Below are positions 34,193 to 43,374 of a stretch of 64,000 nt of DNA, one piece after another. The DNA comes from Bacteroidota bacterium. GTDB taxonomy: Bacteria; Bacteroidota; Bacteroidia; Chitinophagales; Chitinophagaceae. Location: NCBI GenBank assembly GCA_947452905.1, contig CANGEP010000005.1, forward strand, positions 1 through 64,000, read 5' to 3'. The translations under genes were made by a program, and so were the position numbers. Position 1 is the first letter of the stretch. Each line of letters starts with the position of its first letter. The notes below the pieces were generated by a model, which worked only from the letters and a program-made list of their open reading frames with translations, was not told the DNA's origin and did no database searches.

Positions 34193-36658
34193 ATGAATTT
34201 TTATAAAAAATGCTTTTCTATTTTGTTTTCATTAGGCTTGATGACGAGTGTAATGGCCCAATCAGATCTTCAAAATATTGACACCATAGCGGGTCGTTTT
34301 ATAACTAAAATCCGTGAAAATAAAACTGAAAAAATTATAGTGCACACCAATAAATGGTATTATACTGCTGGCGAAGATTTATGGTTTAAAGCTTTTGTGA
34401 TTAACGGACTTTCTCATAAGTACTATTCACATAGCAAAACATTGTTTGTGGATTTAGTAGACGAAAGGGACACTGCGGTGGCCCAGTTATTATTAAGTAT
34501 CCCCTCTGAGCGTACCGAAGGGTATATCCGTATTTCTGATTCAATACCTGAAGGTCATTATTGGCTAAGGGCCTATACAGAGAATATATTAAAACAGGAT
34601 AGTAGTTCTCTTTTTGTTAAACCTATTTATATCGTAAATCCTAAACAAGCTTCTAAATTAACAGAACTTGAAAAGCAAGTTATTGAAAATCGAAAAAACA
34701 CTTTACTTCCTTCGATTCGTTTTTATGCAGAAGGAGGTTCTGTGGTAACGGGTATTAATGCTAATTTTGTGGTTAATGCTACTGATACAAATGGCAGACC
34801 CATGAAAGTGGAGGGTTTTATTACGGATAATGAAGATAGCTCTGCGATTACGTGGTTTTCGAGTAATGCCACAAGTGGTTTAGGAAAATTTAATTTTTAT
34901 ATTGGAAAAAATAAAATTTACACTGCGCATATTAAATGGAATAATAAAATATTGAATTTCCCTTTGCCGCAAGCCAATCACTATGCAAGTCAATTAAGTA
35001 TAAAACAACAAACATCTACGAGCATCAAGGTATTGGTTTCTCAAGGTGACTCTTTGTATAAAAAAGGAATTTATTCCTATTTATTGGCTGTCAATAAAGA
35101 TAGTATATGTTTTGCGAGTGTGGGCAAGGATATGTATGAAGTAAATATTCAAAAGTCATTTTTCCCAAAAGGGGAATCAACCCTTTTATTATTTAACGAT
35201 CAACAACAAATAGTAAGTGAGAGAGCTATATATATAACGCATCCTAAAGAGGACATAAATATAATTCTCGATAATACTCAGTTTAAAGCAAGAGAAAAAG
35301 TAGGGGTAACGGTAGTGGCGGGTGATTCTTTGTTTCATCCTGTCTTTGCTGCTTTATCGGTAGCAGTAACTGACGATAGTGTAGTACAGGATCCTATTTA
35401 TATTGATGGTCCTTTAGTAAATGTGAATGATACTACCCCCGAAATAAATGATTTACTAATGCTTGCCAAAGATCCATTATATATGGGGCAATCGGTAAAG
35501 AATATCAATTTAAACGAGCAACCCATTTTGTTAAGCAATAAAACCGACGACTTTTCCACTACGATAAAGGGCAGTGTGATGAATAAAAAAAATATTCCCG
35601 TTCCCAACAGAATTGTAACATTATATGCCAATAAACAAATTACTTTATTTGATACCGATACCACTGATGCAGAAGGTAAATTTAGTTTTAGTATACCTCC
35701 TCATTTTGACAGTGTTCAATTTACCTTACAAACCAGTAATTTAAGAGGCTCATTGGTGGATGACAAAATATCAATTGATTTAATATCTCCTTTCCCAAAA
35801 TTCGCAACCCCCGGTTATTTGAGAAAAAAAATTACCCCACAACAATCATTGCAAGTAGCTAGTTACAGAACTAAAAAAGTAGAGAGTAGTTTTACAGGCA
35901 CAGGAAAGGAATGGTTAAAAGAAGTGGTGGTAAAAACATCCATCAAAAACAAAACTTATAATACCGCTAAAAGAATAAGTAATTTTTCACAGGTGCTTAC
36001 AGGAGAAGCGATTCAAAAAATGAGTAGCAATGATGCAAGCAATGCGATGTTAATGATTCCAGGATTACATATGCGTGGAGGCTATTTAACCTTGGGTGGG
36101 GTTACTTCTTTTACTTCGTCTCAAAAAGACGAACCTTTATTAATTGTAGATGGTATTATGGTAGCAGGGGGCAATGGACCCGGTTTTGGTTCCGATACCG
36201 AAGCCAATTATATGCATATTAATGCAAGCCCAGTAATGGAAGAGCTCTCTAAAATACCTACTGATATTATCGATTTCGTAGAAGTATTAAAAGGTCCTGA
36301 AGCTGCTTACTATGGTACTAGATCATCCAATGGGGTTATCATAGTTAATACACATCGCGTTTCTAATTTTAGAAACCATTTTGAAAATTATGGAATGTTA
36401 CAATATAGTCCTAAATCCTACCATCTTGCACCCAATTTTACTTCGCCTGATTATAGCAATCTCTTTTTAAAAGAGAATACTTTAAAAGATGCAAGATCGA
36501 CTTTGTATTGGAATGGGCATTTATATACCAATAAAAACGGAAAAGCCACTATCGAATTTTTTACTTCCGATAATACCACTTCCTATACGATTTCTATAAT
36601 GGGGGTAACTAATTCGGGGGAGATAATTGATCAGAAAATTAAAATTAAGAATAACTAA
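34193..36658 (+). CDS. TonB plug-domain protein without a barrel, MG2-like N-terminus
   Basis: 821 residues with a signal peptide ending at VMAQ. The first part (about 45-145) resembles the MG2-type strand domain of alpha-2-macroglobulins (TGEDLWFKAFVINGLSH). A carboxypeptidase-regulatory-like domain sits near 460-530 (GSVMNKKNIPVPNRIVTLYA). A complete plug domain occupies roughly 600-720 (DIIDFVEVLKGPEAAYYGTRSSNGVI). No transmembrane barrel follows; the protein ends about 100 residues later. This architecture is known as an annotated family in Bacteroidota, with no assigned function. It probably engages an outer-membrane partner. Confidence 0.8.
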   Translation: MNFYKKCFSILFSLGLMTSVMAQSDLQNIDTIAGRFITKIRENKTEKIIVHTNKWYYTAGEDLWFKAFVINGLSHKYYSHSKTLFVDLVDERDTAVAQLLLSIPSERTEGYIRISDSIPEGHYWLRAYTENILKQDSSSLFVKPIYIVNPKQASKLTELEKQVIENRKNTLLPSIRFYAEGGSVVTGINANFVVNATDTNGRPMKVEGFITDNEDSSAITWFSSNATSGLGKFNFYIGKNKIYTAHIKWNNKILNFPLPQANHYASQLSIKQQTSTSIKVLVSQGDSLYKKGIYSYLLAVNKDSICFASVGKDMYEVNIQKSFFPKGESTLLLFNDQQQIVSERAIYITHPKEDINIILDNTQFKAREKVGVTVVAGDSLFHPVFAALSVAVTDDSVVQDPIYIDGPLVNVNDTTPEINDLLMLAKDPLYMGQSVKNINLNEQPILLSNKTDDFSTTIKGSVMNKKNIPVPNRIVTLYANKQITLFDTDTTDAEGKFSFSIPPHFDSVQFTLQTSNLRGSLVDDKISIDLISPFPKFATPGYLRKKITPQQSLQVASYRTKKVESSFTGTGKEWLKEVVVKTSIKNKTYNTAKRISNFSQVLTGEAIQKMSSNDASNAMLMIPGLHMRGGYLTLGGVTSFTSSQKDEPLLIVDGIMVAGGNGPGFGSDTEANYMHINASPVMEELSKIPTDIIDFVEVLKGPEAAYYGTRSSNGVIIVNTHRVSNFRNHFENYGMLQYSPKSYHLAPNFTSPDYSNLFLKENTLKDARSTLYWNGHLYTNKNGKATIEFFTSDNTTSYTISIMGVTNSGEIIDQKIKIKNN

Positions 36659-36667
36659 TTTAGCCAA

Positions 36668-37213
36668 TTAGCTTTTATTGAGCCTTCCCTTAAATTTATG
36701 TTTGCGTGGATGAGATACTTTAGTTCTGTTTTGATACTCATTGCTAATAACCGAAATATTACCATCTACTTCTAAAATAGCTAACTCAACATTTTGTATA
36801 TCTCTTGCACCATGCTCTCTAACGGCGGCCTCTAATTCCTCGATGGTTATTTCGGCCTTTTTACAATTTTCACTATTTACTTCTCCCTCATAAATAAGCA
36901 AAATAGATTCTCCCTGCACTAACTCATTCGCTTTTTTACTTCTGTATAATATTTGTTTTAGTGTAAAATTGGCTAAAAAGAGCGCGCCAGCAGCAATCAA
37001 ACCGCCATCCAGAGAAGTGTCGGGGCCTACCATGGCATTTTGTACCGAGTTGCTAATTAATAAAATAAAGACCAAATCAATAACAGACAACTGTGCTAGT
37101 TCTTTTTTACCAAATACACGTATAGCAATAATCATAAAAGCATAAACTGCTAAGGTTCTTAAGACAATTTCAATTACAGGGTTATGAATAAAGCTTACAT
37201 TTATAGTTAGCAT
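36668..37213 (-). CDS. DUF421/YetF-like membrane protein
   Basis: 181 residues with three membrane helices in the first ~90 residues and a conserved soluble part. Diagnostic strings are AIRVFGKKELAQLSVIDLVF and GPDTSLDGGLIAAG, with ELEAAVREHGARDIQNVELAILEVDG at the soluble end. YetF-type proteins are widespread and uncharacterised. The gene is convergent with the plug-protein gene (9 bp gap) and divergent from the CDGSH gene at 37337. Confidence 0.88.
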   Translation of the reverse strand: MLTINVSFIHNPVIEIVLRTLAVYAFMIIAIRVFGKKELAQLSVIDLVFILLISNSVQNAMVGPDTSLDGGLIAAGALFLANFTLKQILYRSKKANELVQGESILLIYEGEVNSENCKKAEITIEELEAAVREHGARDIQNVELAILEVDGNISVISNEYQNRTKVSHPRKHKFKGRLNKS

Positions 37214-37336
37214 AATCAGGTAGTTTTATTTTACGCTGTAATTTATTCATTTTTTTACCTTTATAGATACATAATAAGAATAAATTGAACTTTACTATTA
37301 ATTAAAATATATATTTACATTTCAAAAACACAATCA

Positions 37337-37561
37337 ATGGCAACTAAAATTACAATTAACAATAACGGATCTTTAAAAGTTGAAGGAGAATTTACAATTG
37401 TAGATAGAGAAGGAAACAGTTATGATTTAGCTGGAAGGGAAGTTATTGGTTTATGTAGATGTGGACTTAGTAAAAACAAACCTTTTTGTGATGGCGCACA
37501 TAATGGTCAATTCGCACATGAAGCTAAAGCGTTTGCTTTGCCTCCAAAGAAAACAACATAA
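37337..37561 (+). CDS. CDGSH-type iron-sulfur protein
   Basis: 74 residues. A single CDGSH module with C40-x-C42-x8-C51-x3-H55 (CRCGLSKNKPFCDGAH) binds one [2Fe-2S] cluster with 3Cys-1His ligation. Length and simple architecture fit the bacterial MitoNEET-like class. It sits 11 bp before a DinB-like gene, so they may be cotranscribed. The same CGLSK signature recurs at the tail of the YdeI protein at 9349-9990. Role unknown; redox or cluster-transfer functions are proposed for the family. Confidence 0.92.
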   Translation: MATKITINNNGSLKVEGEFTIVDREGNSYDLAGREVIGLCRCGLSKNKPFCDGAHNGQFAHEAKAFALPPKKTT

Positions 37562-37572
37562 ATTACTGAAGG

Positions 37573-38031
37573 ATGGATAAAGTAATTGATTTACTAAACT
37601 TGCTCAATCAATATACTAATCAGTATGAAAAAACCAATACTACAATATCAGAAGTAAGTGTAGGTTGGCATATTGAACACAGTTGTTTAGTAATTAGCAG
37701 AGTTATTGATACAATTTTGCAATCAAATCCTGCAGCATATTCATGGCATTTTAGCTTTAAAAAGTTAATCGTATTTGCCTTACATAAATTCCCTAGAGGC
37801 AAAGCACAAGCGCCTAAAGCGGTAATGCCAAATGAACAAATTGATATTGAAACCATTCAAAAAAATATCGATCAAGCAAAAGAGTCTCTTGTTAAATTAA
37901 CCATGGCGAATAAAAACCAATATTTTACACATCCTATTTTTGGCAAAGTAAATAAAAAAGATACTTTTAAATTTTTAGCGGTACATACCCAACATCATGT
38001 AAAAATTATACAAGACATATTAGCAGGCTAA
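37573..38031 (+). CDS. DinB/DUF1569-like protein
   Basis: 152 residues forming a four-helix bundle type. The first His is at GWHIEHSCLV, and HTQHHVKIIQDI near the C-terminus supplies the other two His of the metal triad. The family is often annotated as DinB-like metalloprotein; some members are thiol transferases, but this one is unassigned. It begins 11 bp after the CDGSH gene and ends 5 bp before the convergent DUF1801 gene. Confidence 0.75.
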   Translation: MDKVIDLLNLLNQYTNQYEKTNTTISEVSVGWHIEHSCLVISRVIDTILQSNPAAYSWHFSFKKLIVFALHKFPRGKAQAPKAVMPNEQIDIETIQKNIDQAKESLVKLTMANKNQYFTHPIFGKVNKKDTFKFLAVHTQHHVKIIQDILAG

Positions 38032-38036
38032 TAATT

Positions 38037-38426
38037 CTATTTTTTCTTTTTTGCCTTTAAAGCAGCTTTCATTTTATTTTCCTTTACTCTAAAAGCAATT
38101 ATTTTTTTTATAAGAGCCGCAGGCAAGGGCTTATCTACGGGAAATTGTATAGTGCCTTTTGAGGTTGTATAGTTTACCAACTCTTTAGAAAAATTCACCA
38201 CAGCACTAGGCATAGCGTATAAGCCAAAATGGTTTTTGTAAGCAGCAAAACAAGCCAATATTCCCTCAAGTTTAAATACGGGCATTTTGTAACTAATGCC
38301 TTCCTCAGCTTCGGGAGCTACTTTACGTATAATATCTCTTAGCTCTTTTAACCCCGCCTGTCTTTCTTTGGGTTGTGCCTTTATATAGGCATCAATGGTG
38401 GTAATTTCTTCGGTACTAGCTTTCAT
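38037..38426 (-). CDS. DUF1801 (iron-chaperone-like) protein
   Basis: 129 residues matching the DUF1801/YdhG fold: IDAYIKAQPKERQAGLKELRD, EEGISYKMPVFKLEG, CFAAYKNHFGLYA and SKGTIQFPVDKPLP. It relates to the N-terminal half of the YdeI-CDGSH protein at 9349 by family, not by close identity. Function is unclear; some members are annotated as iron chaperones. The tail is strongly basic. It stands alone, convergent with the DinB-like gene. Confidence 0.82.
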   Translation of the reverse strand: MKASTEEITTIDAYIKAQPKERQAGLKELRDIIRKVAPEAEEGISYKMPVFKLEGILACFAAYKNHFGLYAMPSAVVNFSKELVNYTTSKGTIQFPVDKPLPAALIKKIIAFRVKENKMKAALKAKKKK

Positions 38427-38502
38427 AGTTACACTTTAAAAAATAGTTTACTAAATTTAAGTACTTATATTTAAATATCTAATTGCTTTTTAAATTATTG
38501 CC

Positions 38503-39426
38503 ATGAAAAAAATTGCCTTCACTTTTTTCACTTTATTAGTTGCCCTTTTAACAAAGGCACAAAATCCGGATGATAAATTAGTAATAAGTAATTTATATGT
38601 GTACGATATGGCAAGCCATACTTCTAGTTTAGTGACTAGAGAACTTCGTCATATAGAAGCGCCCAATTGGTCTAGGGATGGGAAATATTTTTTAATTAAT
38701 GCCTACGGGAAACTGGAGAAGATGTCATTAACAGGTGATCGTATGGGGGCATTAAATACTGGTAATGTAGTAAATTGTAATAATGATCATGGCTATACTT
38801 TTGATGGCAATACTTTATTTATTTCGAGTGGTAAACCATCTGTTGCAGGAACTTCCTATATTTTTAAAGTAAGTGCCAATGGAGGAGAACCAAAACAAAT
38901 CACACCACTAACTCCCTCCTATTGGCATGGTGTTTCACCCGATGGAAAAACAATTGTGTATTGTGCCGAACGGAATGGTAATTATGATGTGTATGCCATG
39001 AATGCCAATGGGGGTGAAGAAAAAAGATTAACGGATGCACCAGGTTTGGATGACGGTCCTGAATATAGTCCTGATGGTAAATACATTTATTTTAATGCAT
39101 TCAGAAACGGCATGATGCAAATTTGGAGAATGTATCCAGATGGTAGCCATCAAGAGCAAATGACTTTTGATGCACATCCCAATTGGTTTGCACATCTAAG
39201 CCCAGATGGTACAAAAGCTACTATCATTACCTACATGGAGGATCAAGTACAAAAACATCCTTTTGGCAAACAGGTAAAGATTAGACTACTTGATGTAGCT
39301 ACTAAAAAAGTAACTGATTTAACAGCTCCGTTTTTTGGAGGCCAAGGAACAATCAATGTACCTTCTTGGTCCCCTGATGGGAAAAAATTTGCGTATGTCG
39401 TTTATGAAATGATGGCTTCAAAATAA
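38503..39426 (+). CDS. Exported TolB-like WD40/PD40 beta-propeller protein
   Basis: 307 residues with a signal peptide ending at LTKAQ. At least five PD40-like blades are visible, each with a W/Y-S-x-D-G-K turn (NWSRDGKYF, SPDGKTIVY, SPDGKYIYF, SPDGTKATI, SWSPDGKKFAYV). It resembles periplasmic propeller domains of TolB or prolyl-oligopeptidase-like proteins, but lacks any catalytic domain. It may bind sugars or cell-envelope partners. Two bases separate its end from the convergent VF530 gene. Confidence 0.8.
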   Translation: MKKIAFTFFTLLVALLTKAQNPDDKLVISNLYVYDMASHTSSLVTRELRHIEAPNWSRDGKYFLINAYGKLEKMSLTGDRMGALNTGNVVNCNNDHGYTFDGNTLFISSGKPSVAGTSYIFKVSANGGEPKQITPLTPSYWHGVSPDGKTIVYCAERNGNYDVYAMNANGGEEKRLTDAPGLDDGPEYSPDGKYIYFNAFRNGMMQIWRMYPDGSHQEQMTFDAHPNWFAHLSPDGTKATIITYMEDQVQKHPFGKQVKIRLLDVATKKVTDLTAPFFGGQGTINVPSWSPDGKKFAYVVYEMMASK

Positions 39427-39429
39427 AAA

Positions 39430-39654
39430 CTAATCCTGAATCATTCGAATATATAAGTCTTCAACTTTCTTTCGGGCCCAAGGGGTTTTGCGTAAAAATT
39501 TTAAGCTCGAATTTATGCTGGGGTTGCTATTAAAGCAATTAATGGGAATATGTTGTCCTAAATCCTCCCAGCCAAAATAGGCGACAAGCTCGGTAACAAT
39601 TGCCTCGAGTGTTTTGCCATGTAAAGGATCATTAGAAACTTGTTGCATATGCAA
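39430..39654 (-). CDS. VF530-family DNA-binding protein
   Basis: 74 residues (or 72 from the ATG at 39648). Conserved strings [49 protein letters not shown] and VEDLYI fit the VF530 (DUF2132) group. These small helical proteins show DNA-binding-like folds. It is divergent from the pseudouridine synthase gene, with an intervening gap of 19 bp. Confidence 0.85.
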   Translation of the reverse strand: MHMQQVSNDPLHGKTLEAIVTELVAYFGWEDLGQHIPINCFNSNPSINSSLKFLRKTPWARKKVEDLYIRMIQD

Positions 39655-39673
39655 TATTAAGTAATTTGCCAGT

Positions 39674-40273
39674 ATGAATGCGCATCGCTATTTTTTAGTT
39701 CATAAACCAATAAATATGGTTTCACAATTTGTGAGTAGCCATGCTGTACATTTATTGGGGAGTTTGGATTTTGATTTTCCTGAAAGCACTCATGCTATTG
39801 GAAGATTAGATCAAGCATCCGAAGGACTTCTCTTATTAACCACCAATAAAAAAATAACCAAATTATTATTTCAGGGATCAGTACCGCATAAAAGAACTTA
39901 TTTAGTGCAAGTAAAAAACATTGTTAGTGAAACTACGGTACAAAAATTAGCCAAAGGCCTATTTATAAGTGCACCATCGGGTGATCAATATTTAACTAGT
40001 TCTTGTGAGGTGCAAATTGTAATGAATCCTCAAAATATCTCTAGTCCCCAAAAACCTTTACATAAAAATGTACAATTTACTTGGTTATTAATAAGCCTAA
40101 CCGAGGGAAAGTATCATCAGGTAAGAAAAATGGTAGCAGCAGTAGGCCATCGGTGTATACGGCTTATTAGAGTATCCATTGAATCTATAGAGCTTGGAGC
40201 TTTAAAGCCAGGAGAGGTAAAAGAAATTTCTGAAGCTGAATTTTTTGAAAAATTAAATTTGAATGCCGGATAA
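39674..40273 (+). CDS. RsuA/RluE-type rRNA pseudouridine synthase
   Basis: 199 residues. Catalytic loop [14 protein letters not shown] (with the invariant Asp), then KRTYLVQV and [15 protein letters not shown]. There is no S4 domain, and the length fits the RluE group that modifies 23S rRNA position 2457 in E. coli; the exact site here is inferred. It is a housekeeping gene, 33 bp upstream of a secreted serine hydrolase with no clear terminator between. Confidence 0.88.
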   Translation: MNAHRYFLVHKPINMVSQFVSSHAVHLLGSLDFDFPESTHAIGRLDQASEGLLLLTTNKKITKLLFQGSVPHKRTYLVQVKNIVSETTVQKLAKGLFISAPSGDQYLTSSCEVQIVMNPQNISSPQKPLHKNVQFTWLLISLTEGKYHQVRKMVAAVGHRCIRLIRVSIESIELGALKPGEVKEISEAEFFEKLNLNAG

Positions 40274-40306
40274 TAAGTAAATTTAAGAAATACAAATTCT
40301 ACAATA

Positions 40307-41434
40307 ATGCGTAACAAAATAAAATTGTTTCAATATCTATTTCTGGCCTGCTTATTTACAACAAAGATTCAAGCACAAGCAGTAGACTATAAAAATATTT
40401 CATCCATAATGGATAATTTGGTGCGTAAGGACAAATTTAGCGGAGTTGTTTTAATAGCAGAGGAGGGGAAAGTAAAATTCGAGAAAGCCTATGGAAATAT
40501 CGATAACGAAAAAAAAATCCCCAATAAAATCAATACAATTTTTGAATTGGCTTCGGTGAGTAAACAATTTACGGCCATGACCATCATGATGCTGCATGAA
40601 AAAGGATTATTGCAATACGATGATTTGGTTGAAAAATATGTCGATATCCCGTACAAAGGCATTACCATTCGACAATTACTTACCCATACCAGCGGATTGC
40701 CTGATTATCAGGAGGTGATGGATAAACATTGGGATAAAACTAAAGTAGCTAACAATAAAGATATTATTGAGTATTTATTTAAGTATACGCCACCTGCATT
40801 ATTTGAACCTGGTACCCAATATTTATATAGCAATACAGGCTTTGTTATTTTAGCGAGTATAACAGAAAAAGTATCCGGGACAGATTTTATAAGTTTCTGT
40901 AATAGGAATATTTTTTCTAAACTTAAAATGAATAATACTGCTATTAGAACCTTAGAACAAAAAGCAGCCACTCCTAATTTTGCATTAGGCTATATTTATG
41001 TGCCTGAAAGAAATAAATATGTACGTGCCGATTCTTTCCCTTCCTCTAATTATACTATTTGGCTAGGCAATCGAAAAGGCCCAGGGCGAATAAGCTCCAC
41101 CGCTCAAGATTTATTAAAATGGGATCAAGCATTGTATGGCCAATTACTTATAAAATCGAAAACACTTCAAGAAGCTTATACACCCATGACTTTAAAAGAT
41201 GGAAAAATCTCCAATTATGGTTTTGGCTGGGAACTTATTCCTAATGCTAGCAAGGGAAAAATTGTTTGGCACAATGGAGATAACCCAGGCTATAAAACAT
41301 TAATTATGCGTTTTGTAGATCAGCACCGTACACTCATTGTATTATGTAATAATGCTACCGAAGAATTTGTACATCTTACCAATGATTTACGCATGGCTAT
41401 TTCTGGAGAGTTAGATGTGAATATGAAATTATAA
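40307..41434 (+). CDS. Secreted serine hydrolase, class C beta-lactamase/DD-peptidase fold
   Basis: 375 residues with a signal peptide ending near IQAQ. Catalytic S83-x-x-K86 (SVSK), Y174-S-N176 (YSN), and a HNGDNPG triad-like motif near residue 322 give the beta-lactamase/penicillin-binding fold. It may be an esterase, peptidase or unrelated penicillin-recognising hydrolase rather than an antibiotic-resistance enzyme; resistance cannot be claimed from sequence. A bidirectional terminator follows at 41457. Confidence 0.87.
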   Translation: MRNKIKLFQYLFLACLFTTKIQAQAVDYKNISSIMDNLVRKDKFSGVVLIAEEGKVKFEKAYGNIDNEKKIPNKINTIFELASVSKQFTAMTIMMLHEKGLLQYDDLVEKYVDIPYKGITIRQLLTHTSGLPDYQEVMDKHWDKTKVANNKDIIEYLFKYTPPALFEPGTQYLYSNTGFVILASITEKVSGTDFISFCNRNIFSKLKMNNTAIRTLEQKAATPNFALGYIYVPERNKYVRADSFPSSNYTIWLGNRKGPGRISSTAQDLLKWDQALYGQLLIKSKTLQEAYTPMTLKDGKISNYGFGWELIPNASKGKIVWHNGDNPGYKTLIMRFVDQHRTLIVLCNNATEEFVHLTNDLRMAISGELDVNMKL

Positions 41435-41456
41435 TAAACAGTTGCTACTAAAAAAT

Positions 41457-41487
41457 AAAGGCCCGCATTTGCGGGCCTTTATTTTTA
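41457..41487. terminator. Bidirectional terminator between convergent genes
   Basis: AAAGGCCCGC and GCGGGCCTTT pair around ATTT, with an A-rich run before and a T-rich run after the stem. It can end both the serine hydrolase gene (plus) and the CocE gene (minus), which converge here. Confidence 0.9.
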
Positions 41488-41500
41488 TATGTATACCCAT

Positions 41501-43342
41501 TTATTGTAAAACAGGTAACTGAATGGTTGATGCGTCGTGGTATATTTTAATGGTTGCTTTTTGAAAATCACTATCCTTAGCTGAATAAATATTCATAAAT
41601 TTTTGAGGATTGCGATCTACCAAAGGGAACCAACTAGATTGTATTTGTACCATCATGCGATGTCCTTTTTTAAACTTGTGTGCAATATCGGGTAAGGTAA
41701 ACTTTACTTGAGTGGGTTTGTTGGAAACAAAAGCTTCTGGTTTTTCAAAACTGTTTCTAAACTTACCACGCATTACTTCGCCACGCACTAACATTTGATA
41801 TCCGTTCATTACATGATTGGTAGGTTTTGCATTTTCAAAATCATCAGAATAAACGTCAATTAATTTTACCACAAAATCGGCGTCGGTTCCTGAAGTAGAT
41901 ACCATAAGATCGGCAACTATTGGTCCAGCAAGTGTAAGGTCGTTTTGTAATATATCGGTTTGATATACTAATACATCGGGGCGTCTTGCAGCAAAGCGTT
42001 GATCGTCGGTCATGTACTCTTGCGTGCGACCACTATGAATTTCAGGAACATAAGGAACAGGCTTAGCAGGATCGCTTACATACTCATCAAAGCTTGTACT
42101 AGCTTTTGCTGATGCTACACTTAGCTTGCCATTTTTACTTAAAGCATAAGCAGTCATCTTCATATTTTTTGCTGGCCACTCAGAAAATGTTTTCCATTCG
42201 TTAGCACCACTAATAAAAATATTGGCTTCTTTAATTTGATCGATGGATCCTTTATTTTTTAAATAATAATTAAAGAAAGGAAGTTCGATATTTTTCCCAA
42301 ACCACTCACTGGTATTAGATCCAAATTGTACATTACCTAAAAAACTTCCATCATTACGACCCCATTGTCCATGATGCCAAGGACCCATCACAATTTTATT
42401 ATTATTTTTTGCTTTAGATTCAATAGCACGATATAAGTTCCATGCACCATAACAATCTTCTGCATCAAATAATCCTCCAACTATTAAAGTAGCAACATTG
42501 GGATTTATATCTTGCACATTGGATCTTGCATTTCTTGCTTTCCAAAATGCATCGTAATTAGGATGGTTCATAAGGTCTTTCCAAAAAGCAATACTATCTC
42601 CCATTAATTTGGTGAAATTGGTAAGTGCGCCAGTTTTTAAATAAAAATCATAATTGTCTTTAGTGGGGAATTTAAAACCTGTAGGCCCAACGGTGGTGGG
42701 TTTAGGACGCGGTTTGCCAAAGCCACTATAAAAATTAAATCCATCTAATAACATAAAGGCGCCATTATGATGAAAGTCGTCACCTAAAAACCATTCACTA
42801 ACAGGTGCTTGAGGGCTTACTGCTTTTAAAGCGGGATGATTACTATGGGCAGCAATATTGGCATAAAATCCTGGATAAGAAGTACCAAATACACCTACAT
42901 TTCCATTGTTGTTAGGCAGTTTTTTAACCAACCAATCAATGGCATCATAGGAGTCGGTGGCTTCGTCTATTTCGTTTGGTTTTTTGTTAGGTATATAAGG
43001 TCGTACATCTTCAAAAACACCTTCGCTCATCCAACGACCTCGTACATCTTGTATTACATAAATATAATTTTCTTTAAAAAAATATTTACGAGGATTGTTC
43101 CAAATGGCATTAAAATTAGTTTCACCATAAGGGGCACAAGAATAAGGGGTACGAATCATTATGATGGGATGTCTTTCGCTCGCGTCTTTAGGTGCATAAA
43201 CGGCAGTAAATAATTTTACACCATCGCGCATAGGAATCATGATTTCTTTTTTGGTATAATTATTCATTACCCAAATAGAATCTTGATTTTGTGCAATCGC
43301 TATACATGGGATAGCACATAAAAGGAATAATAGTTTTTTCAT
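41501..43342 (-). CDS. CocE/NonD-type alpha/beta hydrolase, exported
   Basis: 613 residues with a signal peptide ending at AIAQ. The N-terminal hydrolase domain has PMRDGVKL, VIQDVRGRWMSEG, and nucleophile Ser155 in FGTSYPGFYA, with the Asp and His triad members in the GGLFDAEDCYG and MGPWHHGQWG regions. The C-terminal jelly-roll domain (about 400-613) is typical of X-Pro-dipeptidyl-peptidase-like or amino-acid-ester hydrolases of this family. It cleaves ester or amide bonds in the periplasm; substrate open. The gene lies downstream of the threonine dehydratase on the same strand. Confidence 0.9.
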   Translation of the reverse strand: MKKLLFLLCAIPCIAIAQNQDSIWVMNNYTKKEIMIPMRDGVKLFTAVYAPKDASERHPIIMIRTPYSCAPYGETNFNAIWNNPRKYFFKENYIYVIQDVRGRWMSEGVFEDVRPYIPNKKPNEIDEATDSYDAIDWLVKKLPNNNGNVGVFGTSYPGFYANIAAHSNHPALKAVSPQAPVSEWFLGDDFHHNGAFMLLDGFNFYSGFGKPRPKPTTVGPTGFKFPTKDNYDFYLKTGALTNFTKLMGDSIAFWKDLMNHPNYDAFWKARNARSNVQDINPNVATLIVGGLFDAEDCYGAWNLYRAIESKAKNNNKIVMGPWHHGQWGRNDGSFLGNVQFGSNTSEWFGKNIELPFFNYYLKNKGSIDQIKEANIFISGANEWKTFSEWPAKNMKMTAYALSKNGKLSVASAKASTSFDEYVSDPAKPVPYVPEIHSGRTQEYMTDDQRFAARRPDVLVYQTDILQNDLTLAGPIVADLMVSTSGTDADFVVKLIDVYSDDFENAKPTNHVMNGYQMLVRGEVMRGKFRNSFEKPEAFVSNKPTQVKFTLPDIAHKFKKGHRMMVQIQSSWFPLVDRNPQKFMNIYSAKDSDFQKATIKIYHDASTIQLPVLQ

Positions 43343-43374
43343 ATTTATTTTTTTAAAAGATTTTTTTATAAATT

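Noticed and set aside
40307..41434. Annotation as an antibiotic-resistance beta-lactamase
   Set aside because: The fold motifs are shared with many esterases and peptidases; no resistance can be inferred.
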